A DNA stretch of 64,000 bases from Linum tenue (lineage: Eukaryota > Streptophyta > Magnoliopsida > Malpighiales > Linaceae). Below are positions 23,031 to 33,437 of this stretch, piece after piece (position 1 is the stretch's first letter; each line of letters opens with the position of its first letter). The stretch lies in assembly GCA_946122785.1 (NCBI GenBank), contig CAMGYJ010000004.1, positions 19,490,150 through 19,554,149 on the forward strand, given 5' to 3'. Both the position numbers and the translations under genes were made by a program. The notes below the pieces were generated by a model. That model worked only from the letters and a program-made list of their open reading frames with translations. It ran no database searches and had not been told where the DNA came from.

Positions 23031-23035
23031 TGTAG

Positions 23036-24943
23036 CAATAGACAAGTGGAGTCTTCTAGTGCTGATTCCTTGGTAAGAGATTGATCATCTCTTAACAGAT
23101 CGTCAAGCGAAGAAGAAAACGAAACTTTAAAATGACATTTTCAGATAGCTATAGCTCCAAAGGCAGAATCGGGATTAGAAGAGTCCCCAATAGGGGGGCC
23201 CGTTCATACTTTCTTCCAAACCTCCTACATATGCAACCGCTGCTGCAAGACCTCTTCTCGTAATTAATGTAATTGTCATCCTTTTATTTGATTTGATCAT
23301 GCATTTCGGAGGAGAATCTCAGAAGCCCTGGACTTCAGTGAAAAGACCATACTGTGAACAAGGGTATGAAAGAGGCTCGACTCAGTCCTGTCTCTGTCCA
23401 GCAGGTAGTATACAATACTCAGTGCCTTTTCCTGTAAAAATGGCGAGGCATCATTATATGTAATTTCTTTTTACCATGGCGTGGGCATGAACAAGTACTC
23501 TAGAAACCACAAACCTCACACGCATGTATCATCGAGTGTGATTCACATGCAAAGCATATAATGTGAAGATGCCGACGGGAGGCCTCGAGATGATAAGAGA
23601 CCATTATTTCACTATCCACCAATTGAAGAAGGGATTTAATCCTTGTACTTGTGAAATTAAGTCAACCTTTGTTTGGATGCAACCTCGAGGTCTGGAGGCT
23701 ATCCTACATACAACTTAAACTGTTGTAATCCTAGTTCAAGGGGCGCAAGGTTACTAGAGTTTGTGTTGAATTTGATATAACCCGAGATTGAATGTGGGTG
23801 GTTGGTGGGTGAAAATTTGTCGGGGTGGGTGGGTGGGGTGGGGGTAAATTTTAAGACTGAAACCTACCAGGCTCATCTGATGCCCTCCTCAAGCTAAAAG
23901 TGTTGTGAGGGGAGACAACAAAAACTTTCTTTGAGCTTTTCTAGTGAACATGTAAGAGAGTTCCATAACTAGTTGCAGAGCTACGTGGAGTTGTTTATGG
24001 TCTCAAGATTGCTTGGGAAGCGGGAGTTGGGAAGGTTGTACAACAAAATGATTCGTGAACAACCAAGTACCATATTGAGATGGCCACATCGACTCATCTT
24101 CATTATACAATAGTAGTCGAGATTATGAGGGTAATAGCTCGCTCTTGGCAGGTTCGTTTCAAGCATGTATTTGAAGAGGTGAGCTTTGTAGTCGAATATT
24201 TAGCATCGTTACATGTTAGATCATTCTTTGCTCATTAAAAAGCATATCTTTGTCGATCCTTGTTACTCCATAATCCTTAGGTTACTAGTTGTCTTCAATT
24301 AGACTGAAATTGAAAATTAAATATGAGTTAACTGATAAAGGTAGGCACGCCGTTTAAACATATTTCATTTTTACCAAAAAATTAATAATGTATCATAATT
24401 CATAAACAATTAAACATACTCAACCTCTCACCAAAAAAATTAAAATAAATATATAAACAGAAATACTCAACCTAATAAATAAATGTCATAAAATACCAGC
24501 TACTGTAGAGATAACGGGGAAATATTCTCTCAATTAACTAGTGGAAACTGGAACGCTAAAACCGGTCTCCCCCTTTGTCCCTCTCAAACCTTTTCTTTCC
24601 TTCCTTGTATATAAATTCATAAATTCCCGGCAATTCCCAATAATTATCATCCCACAACACAAAGAAAAGAAGCAATTTTTCTTTTTAATTCCATTAAAGT
24701 AATACTCCTTCTGCCTCCCCTGTTTCGTTGTCTCTCTGAAAATTCCTCCCACCCCACAGATTTCTCCATAGCCAAAACCGAAGAACAGAATCGCCATTAA
24801 CAATACCCCACACCTCACAGCTCTATCTTCCTTCCCTTTCTGATCACACCCATATACTTTCTCCAGAAACTCAAATTTCTGTATCCCACAGAAGGAGAAT
24901 TGGGCAGTGATTGTTTGATTTCGGGGCTCGCTCGTCGTCTTCA
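23036..24943. other. Intergenic stretch upstream of DUF1639
   Basis: No supported gene. A GGTGGGTGGG-rich patch lies at about 23797-23845. The final 400 bp is pyrimidine-rich and probably the promoter and 5' untranslated region of the DUF1639 gene. Confidence 0.4.
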
Positions 24944-25787
24944 ATGGCGATGCCGCCGCAGGAGAGATCCAAAACACTTCACAACTTCTCTCTCCCCTGT
25001 TTGAAATGGGGAAGCCAGCGACACCTAAAGTGCGTCAAGGACCCACCTCCCGACGATCATCATCTTTTTCTGCTTCCTTCTCCTCCTCCGCCGCCGCCTC
25101 CGCCACCGCCACCGCACCACCGCCCGTCATCCTCCTCCGCCGTCCTCAAAGGGTCAATCCAAGCCAGACCCGCAATCGGCAATCCAGTTCAGCACAACAA
25201 CGCCACTTCTTCCCCTGATCTTAGAATCAACGGCGGGGCCGATGATCCCCCCAGCTCCTCCCGGCCGTGGAATCTGCGGACCAGAAGAGCAGCTTGTAAG
25301 GCCCCACTAACGAGACCGGAAGACATCAAAATTAGTAATCAGAAATCGCCCAAGAGAGCTTTCGAGATTGACTCTTCTTCCTCGCCACCGGCGAAGCGGC
25401 AGTGTTTGGACCCTCCGCCGCTGCCGCCCTCGATCAGGGGAAAACCCAGTAAGTTGCGTGTGCCGTTGTCCAAGGAAGAGATTGAGGAGGATTTCATGGA
25501 GATTGCCAGGATTAGACCTCCCAGGAGACCCAAGAAGCGGCCCAGAATCGTTCAGAAGTATTTGGATGTAAGCCACACGATTTTTTCTTCCCCTCTTATT
25601 CTGATCTTCTTCAATGGTGTTCAAAGTTTGCTTCTTCTTAAGTCATTTCTGGCATTTTGAATCCCATTATGAATGTTTCCTGATTGGAATCTGGTTTGCT
25701 GTTCTGCTGCAGGTGCTTTTTCCGGGACTGTGGCTAACAGAAGTAACTGCCGATCTATACAAAGTTCCTGAAGTACCTGAATCATGA
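24944..25787 (+). CDS. DUF1639 family protein
   Basis: Exons 24944-25567 and 25713-25787 join in phase 0 over a 145-bp GT/AG intron to give 232 aa. The start ATG at 24944 was chosen because the family N-terminus (MAMPPQERSKTLHNFSLPCL) begins there; the frame is open further upstream but not family-like. Near residues 48-60 there is a polyproline run. The C-terminus holds the DUF1639 signature: basic RPPRRPKKRPRIVQKYLD, then VLFPGLWLTEVTADLYKVPE, which is split by the intron. Proteins of this plant family are small, basic and of unknown function; the RRPKKRPR stretch could act as a nuclear signal (inference). A middle segment RPWNLRTRRAACK is also family-typical. Confidence 0.88.
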
Positions 25788-27082
25788 GGCCAGCATTTGA
25801 TTCATTGATTGATTGGTTCTTAAATGTATTTTGACTGCAATTACAATTCGATTTTGGTGCTCATGGCGGCTTCTCTACTGTTGTTGAATCAATTGGGGTT
25901 GCAGGGTCAATAAAATTTTTTGGGTCTCTAGAGGAAAAATGATTTCATCATGACATGTGCTTGCTGACCATGCTGATTGCTGCATTTGTCAACTCAATGC
26001 CAGTAAAAAGAAAAGGCGATGCAGTATCAAACTACCTTGTAAATGTTCCGATTATCGCTGCAATAATTAGTCTAATCGAATTTGTGTTGTTGCCCTTTCT
26101 GTTTTAGATTCTAATTAAACTTGCTGCAATCTGGAAAACTTAGGATTGCTTTGATCAGATGATACCAATTGGATGGCTCGTTTCATTGCCTTCTTCTGAT
26201 ATGAACCTAATCCTGGGAGGCTAGCGTTTGATGTTGATGTTTGTTTGCCACAGTTCTTAACATACCAGGGTCGTAAGAGGGAACACAAACACATTTGGCT
26301 ATTCGCAGTAGGTAGAGGGGCAACATCAAACTTTAGCTGCAAACTTGGAGGATAAACTGTGTTAATCCATCCTAATCTGCATTTTCTGCATTGTTGCCAC
26401 TGTTATTAATGTGCTAATTGTCGTTAGACATCTTGTGCACATTCCTCAATCTGAATCTATCCATTTGTTTGTTGCCACCATTCCGTTGAAGATTACTCTT
26501 CTGCTATTGCCCTCCACAGTCCATACTATTCTGGAACTGCCTTTACTTTTGACATTTAACATGAAACAGTAATCTTGGCTCTTCTTGTTAGCAACTTAGC
26601 AGAAGCCTATGCTGCAAATTTCACTTGATTGATCATCTAAGGTTCTTGAACCAGCTGGCCGTTTGTGTTATAAACTTCAAAAACATGCATCTGCTGTACA
26701 GTTCCCCTCAATGATCTGGTCAATCTTGCTATGACATTTCCATAACAGAACTTTTCCTTCTTTGGATTCATGAGAACTCAGTCACTAGCAGACAATGAGG
26801 AGGTTTGGTTTGATTTCGCTACTGTCGTCCTTCACATCTGCAAACCTGATTCAGAACAACACTTATGAGTTTGATTTGAGTATTCAACGTTTGTAGGCAT
26901 TTAGCTTATGAGTAATGAGTAATGATCAATCATGAACAGAATAAGGTCAAACATGTCATCAGAGCCAATGAAGGTGAAGCGTGTGGGACTTTCGGGCCGA
27001 GTTCAGACGTTTTCTGGGATTTGTCTTGTAAATTGGGCCTTATTGGGTTATCTTCCATCGGCATAGTCTTAGCTAGCCATCA
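25788..27082. other. DUF1639 3' flank and intergenic DNA
   Basis: No gene recognised. The reading frames present (26115-26342 minus, 26922-27107 plus) have no recognisable domain. Confidence 0.45.
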
Positions 27083-28725
27083 GTTTTTTTTTTTGTCCCG
27101 CCATTAGATTCCTCCACAAAAGAGGTACAACAAAGATCACAGTCGAACAACACCTATCTACTACGCAACCAGGTTACAAAGTCCAACCTCGCCAAGAGAC
27201 GGGGCGACAAAACCAGAGCTTAACGTGCTACCGAATGAGCAACTCTGTTGTTTGATCTACCGATAAAAGTGACAGACGCACACAGAAATTCTTGAAGCAG
27301 TAAGGCAATCTCACGCAGCAAGATCCCAATCTCCGAATCATCAAGAGCACTGACACGACATTTGTCAATTATAATTTTTTCATCCCCTGAATACACACAT
27401 TTGACATCTCGAGATGCTTGCAATGAACCAGGCAATCCCCAAGCACCATCGCTTCAAGCACATTAAGGAGATTTTTCCAAAAATAGCACTGTTTAAAAAA
27501 AAAATTCCAAAAATAGCACCATTTTTGTAAAACCGCCACCCGGAGGTGCGTTTTTCGATGAAAACCGCCACCCGGGGGCGCGTTTTTCGATGAATATCGC
27601 ACTAGTAGGGGGCGGTTTTGCTGACCGCACCCCCACGATGCGGTTTGTTTACAGACCGCACCCCCACGATGCGGTCTGTTTTTTTTTTTTTTTTTTGAAA
27701 AATCCTAACCTAGGTGGAAACTTCAAACGAACGTATCTTTATGTTCGGGTATCCGATCGTCGCGATTTTTTTTTATTCTGCATAACTTTTTGAGATCTTC
27801 CAAGCCGAAGATTACCAAAGGTGGTTTGGTCCTGCCTTCATCCCAAAAAATGTCGTTTGCTACCCCGAACGAACTTTTTTCCGATTTCGTCAAACTTTGG
27901 ACAACCATAACTTTGTGCTCCAAAATCCAAACGGCATGAATTTTTTTTTATTTCGCATAAATTTTTAAGGAATACAACTTTTATCATAGACATAATTTCA
28001 AAATGTACGTGGATTGCTGAGAAGGGAAGATAAGCTATTCCCAAAATCCTGTATATCCAAAAATAATTCCTGTTTTGAAAATTCATTCCTAGTAAAAATT
28101 GTAGTCCTTAAAAAGTTATGCGAATAAAAAAAAAATTAATGCCGTTTGGATTTTGGAGCACAAAGTTACGGTTGTCCAAAGTTTGACGAAATCGGAAAAA
28201 AGCTCGTTCGGGGTAGCAAACGACATTTTTTGGGACAAAGGCGAGACCAAAGCACCTTTGGCAGTCTTCGGCTTGCAAGATCTCAAAAAGTTATGCGAAA
28301 TCAAAAAAAATTCGCGACGATCGGATACCCGAACATAAAGATACGTTCGTTTGAAGTTTCGACCTAGGTTAGGATTTTAAAAAAAAAAAAAAAAGCAGAA
28401 CGCATCGTGAGGGTGCGGTCTGCAAACAAACCGCATCGTAGGGGTGCGGTTTGCAAAACCGCCCCTACAAGTGCGGTTTTCATCGAAAAACGCGCCCCGG
28501 ATGACGGTTTTCGCCTAAACCACTGTTACGGGTGGCGGTTTTGCAAAAAGGGTGCTATTTTTGGAATTTGTCGGAGTTGGGTGCTATTTTTGAATTTTTT
28601 TGTTAAACAGTACTATTTCTGAAAAAATCTCCAGGGTCGAAACAGCCCTCATAAATGGTGGCCTTCGCCATAATGAAGTCGCCGGAAGCATGCTGGCAAA
28701 GCAAAAGCTGCCGATCCAAAGATTT
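27083..28725 (-). mobile_element. 3' LINE fragment (RNase H end), split by a foldback element
   Basis: On the minus strand the sense sequence begins near 28725 and runs to 28633 with HASGDFIMAKATIYEGCFDP. It is interrupted by the foldback 27467-28632 and resumes at 27466 with NVLEAMVLGDCLV. After a frameshift it gives YSGDEKIIIDKCRVSALDD and GRSNNRVAHSVAR, ending in a T-tract (poly(A) on the sense strand) at about 27085-27095. This matches the C-terminal RNase H region of LINE-A (YQGDAKVVIDKVLARCLWD ... GKDNNRVAHRVAR). The 5' limit is approximate and no LINE target duplication was found. Confidence 0.75.
27467..28632. mobile_element. Foldback element of 1166 bp, almost one long hairpin
   Basis: The ends match as inverted repeats: GGAGATTTTTCCAAAAATAG on the left and the complement of CTATTTCTGAAAAAATCTCC on the right. 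Complementarity continues inward for about 500 bp per arm through GCGGTTTT/AAAACCGC-rich segments, the CCTAACCTAGG block, GTCGTTTGCTACCCCGAACG (from 27852) and its complement (28203-28224), leaving a loop of roughly 100 bp near 28040. No 9-bp target duplication is visible: the LINE sequence it splits reads GACCCT on one side and TTAATG on the other, so a flank may have been lost. A transcript would form a very long double-stranded RNA. No protein is encoded. Confidence 0.8.
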
Positions 28726-30698
28726 TATGGGCTGAGGCCCATAGTTGAGATCAACCGCTCAAGTAGCCTAGTCCAAGTTAAAAGTTGTAGGCAAATATTG
28801 AAACGAAACGAAAATTAATTATAGAGTCAATTAAATATAATTTGGTACAAAGTTCTCATTATACATAACTAGTACAAGCCCGGTCCGTTGACCGAAAGAA
28901 TTTTTTCGAGAAATATGGTATATAATAATGGATATAATAGATGATTTGAAATGAATAAAATAATTTTTTCTACCTTAGTTATGCGCATAACATATTTTAA
29001 AGTGATCCAACTATGCATAATGTGTTTAGACCTTCATGAAAAGAGAAAAATATAATATAAGCATTACATATAATTATTGAACGATAAAAAAATAAATATA
29101 ACTAATTGTCATTCATTACTTAATCAAATCATATAGTTGAATATTAGAATTGCTTCTCATAATACATACATAAAGAAAATGTCTTCATAGAGTTTAGTAT
29201 TTTCTTTAAGTTTTTCCCAATAGAGAGCATTGTTTTTTACCACACTGTTGGTAATTAATCCGAAGTTGCTTGATTTGAAAAATATAGGACATGATGCTAA
29301 GTTGTCGCTAATAGTTAGTTGGACAATGTGTTTTGTACGGACTTCCCAAATTATTCTAAGATCGCAGACATGTCTAGCACAATGTAGTAATTTTCATGTA
29401 GCAAATACTTTTTTCCATGAAATAGTTCAATAAATAAAAACGTATGAAAATAATATTACATCGAAATATATGTTACTCTGTATGAGTAGCATACATTTAT
29501 TTTAAAAAGATAGAAGTTGCAAAGTGTCTTTTGGGTTGTATTAGATTGCATATTCTCATTATCGCAAACTGACTTATGCTTTTTTGCAATAGATAGTTCA
29601 AAATGTGCCTTAAAACTTTTGTTTCCACAAGTGTAAAAGAATTGTTTGTACCAAAGGATTGTAAAATCGTATTGAAAAAGTTGGTAGTAGATTATTATAT
29701 ACTGAAGTCATAATTTAACTGTGGATCAACCGTTTCATATTGCTAAATATCACCTATCGATCTAGCCTATGATGTGAAGTTTTATGGTCTAACCGCCGTA
29801 CGTACGATCTTTCGATACAAACTTTAAAGAAAAAAACCACTAAAATATTGTCATTATCAAATACCCCTTAAATCTCAGAAATTACAATAATCGTATTTAG
29901 GAATTAATCTTCCAAATGATAATATTGATTTAGGATTTTAAATTAAAATATAAAAATATATCAAATATATATATCTCATCTCCTAAAATAAATCAAAACT
30001 TAACAGAATTGACCAAGAATATCCATTAATCAAAGCATAAAGGAAATTATTTTACACTACATCATTTTCCTCCTCTTTTAAATGTGTCATCTCACTCTCT
30101 CTTTGTCTTCCTCTTTATTTTTTCATTTGTTCTTCCATCTCTCTCTCTTAACTTTTTATCTCACCACTCTCCCCCTTTTCCCTTCCTCTTTCTTCCCACT
30201 GACTGAAATCGAGAGAAATCTAAAAACATCTCAATTACTTCTCCAATTTTGCATTCGAAATGCTTCTTCTCCATTCACAGTCAATAATGTGAATCAGAGC
30301 ACCTGAAACCTAACGAATAGATTGGTCGCTTATTCACCAACGGAGAAAAGTAACTTGATAACTTATGAATAAATTAATTATTAAAAGTGATAAAAAGCAT
30401 AACTCGTTAAACCAATCGAGTGAGTGTATAGTTAGTTTATCGCTTAAAGCCTTAAACTATTGTATTTATCCAAAGAATCAAAATACATAATCAGGTTCAT
30501 CTTTACTTTACATGTATTTGTCGTACAAATTCATTACACATAAATAAAATGATTTTGAACCGACGCCATATCAAACTAAATATTATCTTATGATTATTGG
30601 ATCCATGTCAGATTAGCAAAAGATCTAAGGCTACTAGTTAACCGGGCTGAAAATTAATACTAATTTAAGAATTATATTTCACTTCCAAAATGATCAAT
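28726..30698. other. AT-rich intergenic DNA
   Basis: About 2 kb of AT-rich sequence with no supported gene. 30082-30306 plus is open only because it is a CT-rich tract. Confidence 0.45.
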
Positions 30699-30821
30699 AC
30701 TCCAATTCAATATAAGCACAAAAAAAAAATGCCGCACTCTGTCCTCTCTCCTACGAAAAACCGTGAGATGGCCGGAGCTTGCTTCCTCTTCTTCTCCATT
30801 TGGCTCTCGAAGGATGAAGAC

Positions 30822-31127
30822 ATGGAAATTCTAGCAATGCTGGTGTATTGGCTGAGATGTGTTCGAGAAGGGATTATTAAGGCGTGGTCTGGGATTTGGT
30901 TTGTGGCGAGCCCTATGACGCGCACGGCGGCGAAGAAACGTTGGCTGGAAGACGCGCGGGGTGGTGTGATGCCCATGGAAAGTCTAGCAATGCTGGTGCA
31001 TTGGCTGAGATGTGTTCGAGAAGGGATGATCAATGCGTGGTCTGGGAGTTGGTTTGGTGCGAGCCCTATGACGCGCACGGCGGCGAAGAAACGTTGGCTG
31101 GAAGACGCGCGAGGTGGTGTGATGCCC
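30822..31127 (+). repeat. Two tandem 153-bp repeats in the LINE-A 5' region
   Basis: Unit 1 is 30822-30974 and unit 2 is 30975-31127; both start ATGGAAA and end GTGATGCCC. They differ at only a modest number of positions. The 153-bp period equals 51 codons, and both copies stay open in one frame (LAMLVYWLRCVREG and LAMLVHWLRCVREG; both contain ASPMTRTAAKKRWLEDARGG). The next bases (ATGG at 31128) begin like another unit and then diverge. Confidence 0.92.
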
Positions 31128-31731
31128 ATGGTTGTGTTCTGCGGTACAAAACAGAACGAAGAAGATTGGAGGAGTGATTGGACCCCTCATGGGATGGAAT
31201 CGATTGCTAAGGAAAGGAGTTCAGGTGAAGGTCGGCATTCGACCATACACCAAGATGGGGTATGGAGCCGGATCGATAAGCTGGAACCGCCGTCGATCGA
31301 TGGTGTGGCTCACCCCCTGGAGCTGACGTGGAGTGGTTGGGGGAAAATACGCAGCAACCGTTTGGAGAGTGATATTAATATTATTGATAATATCAATTTT
31401 AAAATAAGGAAAGAGATATATTTGAACCGTAAATATACGGGTGGTTGGGATGGAGATCAGATTCGATCTCAAGATCCTTCTGTTTTTGGGATAAACCCTG
31501 GGGTTATTCTCCAAGATCAACCGACATCTCCCGCGTGGGATACGACTCTTGGTGGTTATTTAAACCTAATCGAGTTCTGCACTACCCTACTCATCCAAAA
31601 ACAGTTTAAGAGCTGGTTGGTTTCTTGTTTACAAAGAATAAAGGATTACCATGCCTTTTCTCGGTTAGAATTACCCGGTGGTAGTGCTTGGTCGTTGAAA
31701 CAAAGTAACGATGAGTTGGAGCAAGTATCAA

Positions 31732-33437
31732 TGGCGGGATCGAATATTTGCATGGACCAGATTGTGGAGTTCTCCACTGATGATGTCGCTGTTAGCATGC
31801 AAAGGGCTAAGATGAGCTTGTTGGGACGACTCTTCATCGAGAACCGGCCAAGCTTATCAGTCATCCTCCATATGATTGTATCATATATTGTACTTTTATT
31901 ATATGTCGAATTGTTAATCTCGCACAAAAAATCGTGACAAAAGCTAGGGAATGCCGCAAGAAGGTGCTAGAGGCGGAGATGGGCCTCCTTCAATTCCTGT
32001 TTGATGATTCCGACGACATGGATTGGGTGCTGAAACGCACACCTTGGCGGTCAAAGACAGGGTTTTGCAGCTGCAGCCGTGGGCACCAGTCACGGAGGAG
32101 GTGTTTACTTCCTTAGCTTTTGCTTCGTTCTGGGTTCAAATGTGGGGAATCCCATCCCATTGCCGCACGATTGCGTTTGGAAGAAGAGTTGCGGAAACAA
32201 AGCTTGGGGAGATTCTTGATGTTGGGCTATTCGGGATCAAAGGTGAGGCGGACCAGTTTGTTAAAGCTCGTGTTAAGATTAATGTCTTGGAGCCGCTGCG
32301 ATCTCAAATCTGGGCGAGCAATGATGTTGCTGGGAAATTCTGGGTTTCGTTTTCTTATGAGTTCCTCCCTTTGTTCTGCTTCCATTGCGGGCGGTTGGGG
32401 CACATGGAGCGAAATTGTGTATATCCTGACCCAATTGGCGATGAGCGATACGGCCAGGAAATGGCAACAACAGAAGTCGATTTCGCCTCAATGAGGAGAC
32501 GCTGAAAGCCGCCCAGTTTTTGCCGCCTCCCTTGCCGCAATCGGTCTGGGTAAACCCCAAAATCAAAGGACAGGCAACTGCGACACCCTCTTCCCGTGGT
32601 GTGAAGGTGAAGCCTGATGAGATGGGGCTGTCCCGTGAGACAGTTTTGGCTGTCCCCGCGCCTGGTGGCCGCTTCCAGAAAGGGTCTCAAGGTTCTCAGG
32701 GTTCTGGTGGCGGGAGACTGAAGGCAAGCAAGGCTAGGAGCCACGCCGAAGGGTGGCCGCAAAGGGGAGGTTGGCGGGAGCCAGGCGAAGGGCAGAAGGT
32801 CGGTGAAGATGGTGGCCGCTGGCCCTCGTGGTAAGCAGGGGCCTGCTGAGGGGGGACGTGGAGATGTAGTGATGGTTGAGAAGGGGGATGGTACACGGAG
32901 TGCTGGGAAAGGGAAGACTAGGAGGGAGGATGGGGCGCTGGTGGGGGCATGCTTTGGAGGCTGGAGAAGGGGCTGGAAAGCAGCCTAGGAATGCTCAAGT
33001 GGAGCTTGAGAAGGGGATGGAACGGCCGAATGCTGAGGTGAAGAGCGCCACCGAAATGGTGAACAAGAAGGATGGACAGTCTCTGGAGGCGGGGGGTGTC
33101 GAGATTGTTGGAGTTGAAGGGAAGATCACGGTGGGGGAGAAGATGATGGAAGTGGGGGCCGAGACAAAGGAGGGGTCCGTGGCGGTGGCCGAGACAAAGG
33201 ATGTGCCCGTGGCGGTGGCTGACGAGTATGAGTCCAACTTGCCTAGGCTTTCGGAGGTGTTCAAAATGGCAGTCGAGGAGGAGGAACTTGAAGTTCGTAA
33301 GCGAACGGGGGGATATGGTGGAGGATCTTGCGCAGGATCCGACGTCGACAAAGAAGATGTGTGCTAAAGATTCAGGCGAGAAGCCTAAAGACATGGTGGA
33401 GGTAGCCAGCCCGAAATGGCCCCAATTTGATAAATGA
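31732..33437 (+). pseudogene. LINE-A ORF1 (DUF4283 plus CCHC zinc knuckle), broken
   Basis: Coding signal begins near MAGSNICMDQIVEFSTDDVA (about 31732), typical of plant LINE ORF1, inside a frame open since 30690. It is lost around 31868-31940, where AT-rich non-coding sequence ends in a TGA at 31935-31937. It resumes with CRKKVLEAEMGLLQFLFDDS and, after a frameshift near 32020, continues VLQLQPWAPVTEEVFTSLAF, FWVQMWGIPSHCRTIAFGRR and the knuckle C-FH-C-GRLG-H-MERN-C (about 32380-32420). After another shift near 32505 a low-complexity Gly/Glu/Lys-rich tail follows in more than one frame. The final frame (ASPKWPQFDK) ends TGA at 33435-33437, overlapping the ORF2 ATG as ATGA. ORF1 protein is an RNA-binding partner of the LINE RNP in family terms. 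Confidence 0.75.

Noticed and set aside
27458..28641. A 9-bp target duplication for the large foldback
   Set aside because: Flanks GCACATTAA and AGGGTCGAA do not match; shifting the boundary did not help.
30082..30306. Secreted small protein (MCHLTLSLSSSLFF)
   Set aside because: The hydrophobic frame is a by-product of a CT-rich tract.
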